Shown in pieces: positions 36,066 to 47,240 of a stretch of DNA of 64,000 nucleotides. The notes under the pieces were generated by a model. That model saw only the letters and a program-made list of their open reading frames with translations. It was not told the DNA's origin and ran no database searches. The first letter of the stretch is position 1, and the number at the start of each line of letters is the position of its first letter. Made by a program: the position numbers and the translations under genes. The DNA comes from Flectonema sp. DT1601 (Eukaryota > Euglenozoa > Diplonemea > Diplonemida > Diplonemidae). The stretch spans positions 372,001 to 436,000 of the forward strand of contig OZ025790.1 of the NCBI GenBank assembly GCA_964019425.1, given 5' to 3'.

Positions 36066-36240
36066 AGAAATATGAAGAGGAAATAATCAAACATGAAAAA
36101 AATAAAAAAAAAATAAAATATAAATAAAAAACGTTGTATGAAAAAGGAAAAAAAAGAAAAAAAAGAAAAAAGACCAGAAAAGGAAAGAGAAAATGAAAAG
36201 GTATAATATTATTGTGGGGATATGAGGATAGCAGGGAGAT

Positions 36241-36245
<5 letters not shown>

Positions 36246-36271
<26 letters not shown>

Positions 36272-36646
36272 TTTATTATTTAAAAAAAGGAAACAATCAG
36301 TTTAGCGTCTCGATCGGGACGGAAAATAGAAATTAATCGACATAGTCGATCGATAGAAAAAAAAACAATGATAACATTGTTTATTCTTTTTTTTTTTTTT
36401 TTTTTAAATTCTTATTATTTATTTTTTAAAGAAAAAAAAACGGAAAATAAAAATTAGTCGACAAAGTCGAACGATAAAAAAAAACAATGATAACATTGTT
36501 TATTCTTTTTTTTTTGTTTTTTTTTTATATTCTTTTTTATTAATTTTGAAAAAAAAAACAATCAGTTTAGCGTCCTGACCAGGACGAAAAATAGAAAGTG
36601 ATCGACATAGTCGATCGATAAAAAAACAATGATAACATTGTTTATT

Positions 36647-36678
<32 letters not shown>

Positions 36679-38000
36679 CCTTCTTATTATTTTTTAAAGA
36701 AAAAACAATCAGTTTAGCGTCTTGACCAGGACGGAAAATAGAAAGTAATCGACATAGTCGATCGATAAAAAAACAATGATAACATTGTTTAATCTTTTTT
36801 TTTTTAAATTCTTTTTATTTATTTTTTAAAGAAAAAAAAAAAGGAAAATAGAAATTAGTCGACAAAGTCGAACGATAAAAAAACAATGATAACATTGTTT
36901 ATTCTTTTTTTTTTATTTTTTTTATATTTTTTTTTAATTAATTTTGAAAAAAAAACAATCAGTTTAGCGTCTTGACCAGGACGGAAAATAGAAAGCGATC
37001 GACATAGTCGATCGATAAGAAAACAATGATAACATTGTTTATTCTTTTTTTTTATTTTAAATTCTTTTTATTTATTTTTTAAAGAAAAAAACGGAAAATA
37101 GAAATTAGTCGACAAAGTCGAACGATAAAAAAAAACAATGATAACATTGTTTATTCTTTTTTTTGTATTTTTTTTATATTCTTTTTTATTAATTTTGAAA
37201 AAAAAAAAACAATCAGTTTAGCGTCTTGACCAGGACGGAAAATAGAAAGTGATCGACATAGTCGATCGATAAAAAAAACAATGATAATATTGTTTATTCT
37301 TTTTTTTTTTTTTTTTTTTAAATTCTTTTTATTTATTTTTTAAAGAAAAAAAATGGAAAATAGAAAATAGTCAACAAAGTCGAACGATAAAAAAAACAAT
37401 GATAACATTGTTTATTCTATTTTTTTATTTTTATTTTTTTTCTATTCTTTTTTATTAATTTTGAAAAAAAAAACAATCAGTTTAGCGTCTTGACCAGGAC
37501 GGAAAATAGAAAGTAATCGACATAGTCGATCGATAAAAAAAACAATGATAACATTGTTTATTCTTTTTTTTTTTTTAAATTCTTTTTATTTATTTTTTAA
37601 AAAGAAAAAAAACGGAAAATAGAAATTAGTCAACAAAGTCGAACGATAAAAAAAAAACAATGATAACATTGTTTATTCTTTTTTTTTTTTTTTTTTTATA
37701 TTCTTTTTTATTAATTTTGAAAAAAAAAACAATCAGTTTAGCGTCTTGACCAGGACGGAAAATAGAAAGTAATCGACATAGTCGATCGATAAAAAAACAA
37801 TGATAACATTGTTTAATCTTTTTTTTTTTAAATTCTTTTTATTTATTTTTTAAAGAAAAAAAAACGGAAAATAGAAATTAGTCGACAAAGTCGAACGATA
37901 AAAAAACAATGATAACATTGTTTATTCTTTTTTTTTATTTTTTTTTTTTATATTTTTTTTTTAATTAATTTTGAAAAAAAAACAATCAGTTTAGCGTCTT
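36246..38000 (-). repeat. Repeat family C, reverse array (13 units)
   Basis: Units with and without the GTCTTGACCAGGAC hairpin alternate, mirroring 27358-30145. Confidence 0.9.
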
Positions 38001-38009
38001 TATATATAT

Positions 38010-38748
38010 CATAGATGGAAGTGCCCTACAATTTGGAGGGCGTGTAGGGCGCTTGTAGGGCGCTTTTAATATAAATATTATTTTGGAGGGCGCTTTTTTT
38101 TACTTTTTTTATTACTATAAGACAGCTAAGTTGACGGGGACTTACACTGACGCACAAGTATTTTGACGCAGAAGCCAAAATTTTTTTTTTTGACATGCTT
38201 GGCAGTCTTTCGGGAAAAAAAAAGGGTGTCAAGGGGTTCGAACCTGAGACCTCCAGGTCATGGTTCGGAGGTGAACAATGGCAAAAACAATGGGCCACTC
38301 CTTGAGAGCTTCCGAGCCTGCTGCAATCCCTGAAGCTGAAACTCATTTCAGTGGACGATGCATCCCAGATCTACAAGGAGCTGATTAGCCCGCAGAATGC
38401 ACCGAGTCGAATATAAGGGATTCGAGGAGGGAGAGTGCGTTCTTGCTAACCTGTTAATAGGCCGGTCTTCACGGTACCGTGTGAGAAAAAAAAGAAGTTT
38501 ACTGGTGTAAACTGATATCCCAGAGACGCATTTGATCGGGCGAACCGGAGAAAAGTCAAATAAGATGCGATTCGACCTCGCTGAGGGCAGGGGTGTGTCA
38601 AAATGAGCTCGGCATTATATTAAATTTAATTAAAAAAGCGCCCTACGCGCCCTCCAGCGCCCTATTTTGGCCCTACAATGGCCCTACAAATTTTTGTGGC
38701 TGATTTTCACCAGGCGCCCTCCAAATTTGGAGGGCACTTCCATCTATG
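38010..38748. mobile_element. 739-bp terminal-inverted-repeat element, second copy
   Basis: Nearly identical to 25188-25949, in the same orientation. It differs mainly by loss of about 22 bp in the GGCCCTA tandem near the right end. ATATATAT on both sides hides the exact duplication. Confidence 0.85.
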
Positions 38749-39046
38749 ATATATATATATATTTTTTTTTTTTTTTTCATGTTTGATTATTTCCTCTTCA
38801 TATTTTTTTTTTTCTTTTTTCTTTTCTTTCTTTTCTTTCTTTTTTTTCTTTTTTTCTCTGCCTCTCTCTTAATTCTGTTCGTTTCTTTGAAACGAAAATT
38901 CATTTGAATATTATTCCTTGGTCAGCAACCATCATTGTCGCCCTTTGGGCCTGTTAAAAAAAATAAAAAATAAAAAGAAAGTTTACATCGGGAATAGGGC
39001 AGGAGCCAAAAGCTCCCAGTCCGTTACTTCCCACTTTATCGAAATT

Positions 39047-42000
39047 CACAGGCTAAGTCATTTGTAGTTCATAGTTTACCTTTGATTTTATAACTTCACA
39101 TAGGTACTATGAACGATGAGAGATCCAGTGGGATCACTCAGGGTCTAGTAGAGACCACCAATGTTGTGCGTTGATAGGCAAGGTGACCAACCTTGACATT
39201 CTTTCTTTTCTCTCCTGTTGTGACAAACACAAAATACACACACAGCTTACAGTGTGTTCTTTGTGTATGTTTTCTTCAGGTGTGAGTAGTTTTTTTGTTC
39301 TTGCTCTTCAGGGAGGGCCTTAGCCAAAAGCTAACAGTCCAAATCTCACCTGGTAAACTCAACTCTTTTTTCTTTTCTTTCTTTTTTTTTTTTTTTTCTC
39401 TGCCTCTCTCTTAATTCTGTTCGTTTCTTTGAAACAAAAATTCATTTGAATATTATAATTAATCATTACAGGTTATTTACTGAAATATTTGTTCTAAAAG
39501 TTGCTAAGTATTTCTCACTTAGAAATTTTTTATTTTTTTATTTTCAGCTTAATTAGCTACAAATTGTTTCTACTAAGTGTTTCTCACTTAGATTTTTTTT
39601 TTGCTTTTCAGCTCCTTAAAAGCTGCTAAGTGTTTCTGCTAAGTGTTTCTCACTTAGAATTTTATTTTAATGTTCGTTTTCTATCCCTTCTCCTATCCCT
39701 TTTGTTCAAAATAAGCGGGAGGAAATTCTCTCATTCACGCTAAGATGCACTCTGAACTTTGATTTTTTGATCTGAGTGTGAGGGAATGACCTGTTAGTGC
39801 ATTGGGCATAGGCTGGGCTGCAGTTTAGATGTCTTAGGTGTTAATAGGGGGTTCCTCTTAGCATTTTTCTTTGTTCCCACCTTATGATTTTCTTGAAGAA
39901 AAAAAATAGAAGTCATAATGGTGCTTCCCTCTGGAAGGGTTGTAAGCCATGGTGTCCAACTAAATTAAAGGACAAGTCTGGGATAATCCCTGCCAGAGGG
40001 GCGAGTATTCTACCATGGTTGAAATACTCTGGCAACTGATCTTCAATTTTATGTTGTTTGTTAGCTGCTGGTGTATCTTGATCATGTGTTGATACTTGCA
40101 TTTTTTTATTTGTAATCTTCTATTACAATTCTCTTTCTGTTCTGGTCTGTTACTTCATTTGTCTTGTTTAACTTCAGTTATATCCATTTTACTTTTTATT
40201 GTTTCCCATCTACTTTTTATTTTCTATTAGTTCTGGTCAGAAACTCCTGGGCAGCAAGAAGGAAAGCAGTTTAGTACTTCTGGGTGTTTGGCATCACCCC
40301 CCATAGTGAGCAAGTACAACAGGTAGCATTGGTAGTCTGTTGATCCTGAGTGATCCCAGCTACAGTTTTGTTTTTCTTTCTTTTTTTTAGAAGAAGATCA
40401 GGACATCCAAGCACTGCTGGATAGTTGCTGAATGCAGGGCCTGCCTGTGGCATTATAATAACAGGCTAAGTCATTTGTAGTTCATAGTTTACCTTTGATT
40501 TTATAACTTCACATAGGTACTATGAACGATGAGAGATCCAGTGGGATCACTCAGGGTCTAGTAGAGACCACCAATGTTGTGCGTTGATAGGCAAGGTGAC
40601 CAACCTTGACATTCTTTCTTTTCTCTCCTGTTGTGACAAACACAAAATACACACACAGCTTACAGTGTGTTCTTTGTGTATGTTTTCTTCAGGTGTGAGT
40701 AGTTTTTTTTGTTCTTGCTCTTCAGGGAGGGCCTTAGCCAAAAGCTAACAGTCCAAATCTCACCTGGAAATTCAACTCAAAAAAGAAAGTTTACATCGGG
40801 AATAGGGCAGGAGCCAAAAGCTCCCAGTCCGTTACTTCCCACTTTATCGAAATTCAATGAAGATCTTCCTGAAGTTGTAAGCCATGGTGTCGTTAGCATT
40901 TTTCTTTGTTCCCACCTTATGATTTTCTTGAAGAAAAAAAATAGAAGTCATAATGGTGCTTCCCTCTGGAAGGGTTGTAAGCCATGGTGTCCAACTAAAT
41001 TAAAGGACAAGTCTGGGATAATCCCTGCCAGAGGGGCGAGTATTCTACCATGGTTGAAATACTCTGGCAACTGATCTTCAATTTTATGTTGTTTGTTAGC
41101 TGCTGGTGTATCTTGATCATGTGTTGGCGTTTATGTTTTGTTTTCAACAACAACACAACACCAACTAACAGGTTTGTCTCATCGCCCGTTCTTTCTTGTT
41201 TCCCTTTGCCGCCGGAAGAACGAAGGTCGACGGAGGTCCGAAGCATTGCTTGCGATGATGTTCCGGTGTGTTGCGTCTCTGTTATTGAGTTGAATTACCA
41301 GGTGAGATTTGGACTGTTAGCTTTTGGCTAAGGCCCTCCCTGAAGAGCAAGAACAAAAAAACTACTCACACCTGAAGAAAACATACACAAAGAACACACT
41401 GTAAGCTGTGTGTGTATTTTGTGTTTGTCACAACAGGAGAGAAAAGAAAGAATGTCAAGGTTGGTCACCTTGCCTATCAACGCACAACATTGGTGGTCTC
41501 TACTAGACCCTGAGTGATCCCACTGGATCTCTCATCGTTCATAGAACCTGTGTGAAGTTATAAAATCAAAGGTAAACTATGAACTAAATTTCGATAAAGT
41601 GGGAAGTAACGGACTGGGAGCTTTTGGCTCCTGCCCTATTCCCGATGTAAACTTTCTTTTTATTTTTTATTTTTTTTTAACAGGCCCAAAGGGCGACAAT
41701 GATGGTTGCTGACCAAGGAATAATATTCAAATGAATTTTCGTTTCAAAGAAACGAACAGAATTAAGAGAGAGGCAGAGAAAAAAAAAAAAAAAAAGAAAG
41801 AAAAGGAAATGACTTAGCCTGTTATTATAATGCCACAGGCAGGCCCTGCATTCAGCAACTATCCAGCAGTGCTTGGATGTCCTGATCTTCTTCTAAAAAA
41901 AAGAAAGAAAAACAAAACTGTAGCTGGGATCACTCAGGATCAACAGACTACCAATGCTACCTGTTGTACTTGCTCACTATGGGGGGTGATGCCAAACACC

Positions 42001-42621
42001 CAGAAGTACTTAACTGCTTTCCTTCTTGCTGCCCAGGAGTTTCTGACCAGAACTAATAGAAAATAAAAAGTAGATGGGAAACAATAAAAAGTAAGAGTTG
42101 AATTTACCAGGTGAGATTTGGACTGTTAGCTTTTGGCTAAGGCCCTCCCTGAAGAGCAAGAACAAAAAAACTACTCACACCTGAAGAAAACATACACAAA
42201 GAACACACTGTAAGCTGTGTGTGTATTTTGTGTTTGTCACAACAGGAGAGAAAAGAAAGAATGTCAAGGTTGGTCACCTTGCCTATCAACGCACGGATGG
42301 ATATAACTGAAGTTAAACAAGACAAATGAAGTAACAGACCAGAACAGAAAGAGAATAAAAAGAAAAGATATAGGCAAGAGTTATTGTAGTGAAAGATTAC
42401 AAATTAAAAAATGCAAGTATCAACACATGATCAAGATACACCAGCAGCTAACAAACAACATAAAATTGAAGATCAGTTGCCAGAGTATTTCAACCATGAT
42501 AGAATACTCGCCCCTCTGGCAGGGATTATCCCAGACTTGTCCTTTAATTTAGTTGGACACCATGGCTTACAACCCTTCCAGAGGGAAGCACCATTATGAC
42601 TTCTATTTTTTTTCTTCAAGA
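39047..42621. repeat. Rearranged mosaic of A, B and D fragments in both orientations
   Basis: A (39047-39365), D piece (39366-39457), full-length A (39458-40775), D tip (about 40777-40856), A (40857-41125), reversed B piece (41126-41285), reversed A (41286-41586), D tip (41587-41807), reversed A (41808-42094 and 42095-42621). The inverted A copies face the forward ones, giving a large imperfect palindrome centred near 41.2 kb. Joints often fall at the A end (CTCACCTGG..AACTC) or the D terminus. Confidence 0.75.
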
Positions 42622-43664
42622 AAGCAATGAAAAAAAAACAATGATAACATTGTTTTTTTTTTTTTTTTTTTTTTTTAAATCCTTTTAATTATTTTAAAGA
42701 AAAAACAATCAGTTTAGCGTCCTGACCAGGACGGAAAATAGAAAGTAATCGACATAGTCGATCGATAAAAAAATACAATGATAACATTGTTTATTCCTTT
42801 TTTTTTTTTTTCTTTCTTTTTATTTTTTTTTAAAGAAAAAAAACAATCAGTTTAGCGTCCTGACCAGGACGAAAAATAGAAAGCGATCGACATAGTCGAT
42901 CGATAAAAAAACAATGATAACATTGTCTATGATTTCGATAAATTGGGAAGTAACGGACTGGGAGCTTTTGGCTCCTGCCCTATTCCCGATGTAAACTTTC
43001 TTTTTATTTTTATTTTTTTTTTTTTTACATCCATTTTATTATTTTTTTAAAGAAAAAACAATCAGTTTAGCGTCTTGACCAGGACGGAAAATAGAAAGTG
43101 ATCGACATAGTCGATCGATAAAAAAACAATGATAACATTGTCTATGATTTCGATAAATTGGGAAGTAACGGACTGGGAGCTTTTGGCTCCTGCCCTATTC
43201 CCGATGTAAACTTTCTTTTTATTTTTATTTTTTTTTTTTTTAAATCCATTTTATTATTTTTTTAAAGAAAAAACAATCAGTTTAGCGTCTTGACCAGGAC
43301 GGAAAATAGAAAGTAATTGACATAGTCGATCGATAAAAAAAAACAATGATAACATTGTTTATTCCTTTTTTTTTTTTTATTCTTTTTATTTATTTTTAAA
43401 GAAAAAACAATCAGTTTAGCGTCCTGACCAGGACGGAAAATAGAAAGTGATCGACATAGTCAATCGATAAAAAAAACAATGATAACATTGTTTATTCTTT
43501 TTTTTTTTTTTTTTTTAAATCCTTTTTATTATTTTTTAAAGAAAAAACAATCAGTTTAGCGTCTTGACCAGGACGGAAAATAGAAAGTAATCGACAAAGT
43601 CGATCGATAAAAAAAACAATGATAACATTGTTTATTCTTTTTTTTTTTTTTTGATATTCTTTTT
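42622..43664 (-). repeat. Repeat family C, reverse array with two inserted D tips
   Basis: About seven units. Two near-identical segments (about 42935-43030 and 43145-43240) replace part of a unit with the D terminus, TTTCGATAAATTGGGAAG followed by the GGAGC/GCTCC hairpin. The two are about 207 bp apart, so the chimeric unit has itself been duplicated. Confidence 0.8.
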
Positions 43665-44994
43665 AGCAGTTTAGATGTCTTAGGTGTTAATAGGGGGTTC
43701 CTCTTAGCATTTTTCTTTGTTACCACCTTATGATTTTCTTGAAGAAAAAAAATAGAAGTCATAATGGTGCTTCCCTCTGGAAGGGTTGTAAGCCATGGTG
43801 TCCAACTAAATTAAAGGACAAGTCTGGGATAATCCCTGCCAGAGGGGCGAGTATTCTACCATGGTTGAAATACTCTGGCAACTGATCTTCAATTTTATGT
43901 TGTTTGTTAGCTGCTGGTGTATCTTGATCATGTGTTGATACTTGCATTTTTTTATTTGTAATCTTTCACTACAATAACTCTTGCCTATATCTTTTCTTTT
44001 TATTCTCTTTCTGTTCTGGTCTGTTACTTCATTTGTCTTGTTTAACTTCAGTTATATCCATTTTACTTTTTATTGTTTCCCATCTACTTTTTATTTTCTA
44101 TTAGTTCTGGTCAGAAACTCCTGGGCAGCAAGAAGGAAAGCAGTTTAGTACTTCTGGGTGTTTGGCATCACCCCCCATAGTGAGCAAGTACAACAGGTAG
44201 CATTGGTAGTCTGTTGATCCTGAGTGATCCCAGCTACAGTTTTGTTTTTCTTTCTTTTTTTTAGAAGAAGATCAGGACATCCAAGCACTGCTGGATAGTT
44301 GCTGAATGCAGGGCCTGCCTGTGGCATTATAATAACAGGCTAAGTCATTTGTAGTTCATAGTTTACCTTTGATTTTATAACTTCACATAGGTACTATGAA
44401 CGATGAGAGATCCAGTGGGATCACTCAGGGTCTAGTAGAGACCACCAATGTTGTGCGTTGATAGGCAAGGTGACCAACCTTGACATTCTTTCTTTTCTCT
44501 CCTGTTGTGACAAACACAAAATACACACACAGCTTACAGTGTGTTCTTTGTGTATGTTTTCTTCAGGTGCGAGTAGTTTTTTAGTTCTTGCTCTTCCCTC
44601 CCTTAGCCAAAAGCTAACAGTCCAAATCTCACCTGGTAACTCAACCCAGTCTTTGTCAGTTTTGGCATCAAACCTGTAATGGTTTCATCATTGAATTTAA
44701 CTACCATTTCAACAGGTTATTTACTTAATATATTTGTTCTAAAAGTTGCTAAGTATCTCTCACTTAGAATTTTTTTTATTTTTTTATTTTCAGCTCAATT
44801 AGCTACAAAGTGTTTCTACTAAGTGTTTCTCACTTAGAATTTTATTTTAATGTTCGTTTTCTATCCCTTCTCCTATCCCTTTTGTTCAAAAAAAGCGATG
44901 GGAAATTCTCTCATTCACGCTAAGATGCACTCTGAACTTTGATTTTTTGATCTGAGTGTGAGGGAATGACCTGTTAGTGCATTGGGCATAAGCT
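43665..44994. repeat. Repeat family A, last copy before the gene region
   Basis: Forward A unit joined to C at 43665 within the CAGTTTAGATGTC stretch. It has lost part of the hairpin cluster near 44840 and ends at GCATTGGGCATAAGCT, where unique sequence begins. Confidence 0.8.
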
Positions 44995-45104
44995 GTGCTT
45001 GTGATTCCTTTTGAAATTATTTTTTTTTGTTTTTTTGGATTTCCGACTCTTCTCATTCTCTCTCTCTCGCTGATATTTTTTTTTTTTTTAAATTTTCTTT
45101 TCAT

Positions 45105-45106
45105 AG
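45105..45106 (+). promoter_or_regulatory. Putative trans-splice acceptor
   Basis: A T-rich tract (45076-45103) is followed by ATAG, about 140 bases before the ATG at 45244. This suggests that the broken gene here was once expressed. Confidence 0.4.
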
Positions 45107-45243
45107 CGTCACTGTGGTGTCATATCATTCTCCAGTCATCGTGATTGATGAACTAGAGCTAGCAGTCCTACATTCCCTTACATGCTGAGGGGTTTCACAT
45201 TCACTTATTTCACTTTGTGTGGGATTCGGTTCTGCAAATCTGA

Positions 45244-45618
45244 ATGCATGCAGCTGAGTGGCGAAAGAGTGGTGGTGGAAGACTATCGTTCCCTGGGTTC
45301 GTTTTAAAATTGTCATCGCAGACCGATGATATCGATGATAAATCATTTGCATTGTTGTTCGATGAAACACATGGCGATGATATAACAGATAACAAATCAA
45401 AAGTGAGATTGGGTCCCAAGGTGGCAGATAAACCTGATGAGGTAGTTGTTAGGGTCGATGATGAAACCGATGATTAGATGAATGACGAAACTGAAGATAA
45501 AGATGAAAACGAGACGGATGATGAACTACTATGTGTTTCATTAGTATTTGGGGTTGGGGGTGGAATAGTTCTTTCTTCTTCAGCAAATAAACACAAACAA
45601 GCAGTCACAGTAGCTTGA
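45244..45618 (+). pseudogene. Acidic protein gene with an in-frame TAG
   Basis: The frame runs 77 codons to a TAG at 45475-45477 and then stays open for 46 more codons in the same frame to a TGA. The acidic composition continues across the stop: DDETDD before it, MNDETEDKDENETDDE after it. That continuity suggests either a gene with one nonsense change or stop read-through. TAG means Glu in Blastocrithidia, but here several intact genes end in TAG, so reassignment is unlikely. No domain is recognised. It could also be a non-coding remnant. Confidence 0.4.
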
Positions 45619-45820
45619 GAGGGCTTACATCAAGGAATGCCCAAACTGCAAATATATCGACATCGAAGGAAGACCCGTTTGATTTTCTGGGCATCATTTC
45701 TGTTGGCGGAATTGGTCGCACATTCATTTTTGAGTACTATACAGTTTATTACTATTTTCACGTAGTCAAATCATCACTACCTATTTGCGGTACAAGATTA
45801 TTTCAGCTCATTCCTTCTTC

Positions 45821-45822
45821 AG
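45821..45822 (+). promoter_or_regulatory. Putative trans-splice acceptor of the DUF1769 gene
   Basis: CTCATTCCTTCTTC precedes the AG; the 5' leader to the ATG at 45829 would be only six bases, plus the spliced leader. An earlier AG at 45805 is an alternative. Confidence 0.45.
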
Positions 45823-45828
45823 CAACAA

Positions 45829-46938
45829 ATGGCATGGTTGCAATCTCCCGTTACTGCTAGGCTGCGTGATACAAATGGTACTAAAAATGTTGAAATAAAT
45901 AACACGAAAAATATTAACACTTTTGAAAGTGATTTATTCGAAGGAGAACTGCTTGCCTGCATTAAGGGTGTTCGGGGGGAAGGAAATCCGTTTGAAGAAT
46001 TATATGCAGGTGATAAAAGGATATTATCTATTGTAATTTCAGGAAAATTTAAGAAGGAGTTATCGTGTGAATCTGTTACCTGTGGGATGCAGTTTCAGGA
46101 ACCACTTCAAAATTTACCCTGGGGAGTGATCTTGACACCCATTGAAAAGATCATAACTGCCTTGTCACCAGGTTCTGTGTGTGATTTACAAGGTACAAAG
46201 CCAAGATTGATGAACTTGTTGGTAACAGGTGCTGATGTGGTCCATAGCTCTCCTCAAAAGATTAATATTCTAACACAGCCTCTGCAGGAAAATTCCTCCT
46301 TCGGTGGTACAGTCCCTTCAGATAGAATGCGACTCACAAAACAACAGCTTTCAGAACACACATTCAAGACATCACTTTATTATGCGTTTGAATTTTGGTC
46401 TGACAAAATTGATTTGGAATCTTTCTGTTGTATCATTCCAGGAATTCCCAGAATTAGGTTAGCTCAATATTTAGGTGTTCAGGCGTATCCTGTTGTTGCT
46501 GTTGATTCCAATGGGTGTCCTCTATGGGATATTTGTATTAATAACAGCGTTCAGTTTGGGGGGGTTGAAGACCCAAAGTTAGAATACAAAAGTACCATAT
46601 CGGATACTCCTGCAGACATATCGGATACTCCTGCAGACATATCGGATACTCCTACAGAGGTGATAGCACCAACTGGCAGTGTTGTTAGTGGTCGTCGTCG
46701 TTCTGTAGTCCCTCCTGGCCGCCCTTCTCCCCCTCGAAAGAATACCAGCGTTGGTGTGCCTCCCACAATGGGTATTGTCTCATTTACCATATTCTTATTA
46801 CTGCTGTGGGCTAGTAGCAGTGGTAGGCTTTCTGTGTCTTTGCCGAACTGTTTTGGCATGTCTCCCGATGGAGTAAAATTAATTGATTCTGTTGCGTGTT
46901 TGGGGCTTGCTAGCGCAATTGGTTATGCGATCGCGTAG
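45829..46938 (+). CDS. DUF1769-like protein with C-terminal membrane segment, 369 aa
   Basis: Residues about 37-245 resemble the DUF1769 family known mostly from fungi: FEGELLACIKGV, NPFEELYAGDKRILSIVISGKFKKEL, a CGMQFQEPL..LPWG stretch and an aromatic FEFWSDKIDLESF region. Function of the family is unknown to me. Three SDTPADI-type repeats (258-277) are followed by a Pro/Arg-rich linker (288-305), a hydrophobic segment (about 313-328) and a second weaker one at the C-terminus (350-369). This suggests a soluble domain tethered to a membrane by its tail. The start is the first ATG after a pyrimidine tract and AG. Codon use is AT-richer than in the protease genes downstream. It stands 300 bp before the dehydrogenase gene on the same strand, consistent with polycistronic transcription. 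Confidence 0.75.
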   Translation: MAWLQSPVTARLRDTNGTKNVEINNTKNINTFESDLFEGELLACIKGVRGEGNPFEELYAGDKRILSIVISGKFKKELSCESVTCGMQFQEPLQNLPWGVILTPIEKIITALSPGSVCDLQGTKPRLMNLLVTGADVVHSSPQKINILTQPLQENSSFGGTVPSDRMRLTKQQLSEHTFKTSLYYAFEFWSDKIDLESFCCIIPGIPRIRLAQYLGVQAYPVVAVDSNGCPLWDICINNSVQFGGVEDPKLEYKSTISDTPADISDTPADISDTPTEVIAPTGSVVSGRRRSVVPPGRPSPPRKNTSVGVPPTMGIVSFTIFLLLLWASSSGRLSVSLPNCFGMSPDGVKLIDSVACLGLASAIGYAIA

Positions 46939-47212
46939 GTAACAAACCGCATCATAGTCTATCATAGAGACTCGCAGATAACTGTACAGTTAGGAGTTAA
47001 ACTGACTGAATCGCTTTGTCTGAACTGAATTATTTCCGATGACTGATTTAGTTTCATTATATAAAGGACTTCTTTAAGTGTTATTCTCACTTCCTTAACA
47101 GGAAGATGTAAGTCATGGAATGTTGTATTCGTGGTTATCGGATGTGGGTAAGGAATATTTTATCTGATAGTTGGTTCAGGATTATTATTATTTTTTCCCG
47201 TTCTCCTTTTTT

Positions 47213-47214
47213 AG
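47213..47214 (+). promoter_or_regulatory. Putative trans-splice acceptor of the SDR gene
   Basis: TTTTTTCCCGTTCTCCTTTTTTAG is a strong pyrimidine tract and AG. The leader to the ATG at 47241 is 26 bases. This is the clearest trans-splice acceptor in the window. Confidence 0.65.
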
Positions 47215-47240
47215 AATAAATCCACTGGGAAGTAATAAAA

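Larger units (their letters stand above)
35842..39046. mobile_element. Composite foldback-type element 3
   Basis: The left terminus GAATTCGATAGAGTGGGAAG (slightly diverged), D reversed (35842-36245), reverse C array of 13 units (36246-38000), a nested TIR element (38010-38748) and D forward (38758-39046) end at the CGAAATTC terminus. The E core and right C arm are missing, apparently replaced at the TIR-element insertion. The flanks show no target duplication. Confidence 0.55.

Noticed and set aside
1-44994. Kinetoplast (mitochondrial) repeat DNA
   Set aside because: The arrays run directly into nuclear-type genes with splice acceptors and contain nuclear transposons; no mitochondrial genes are seen.
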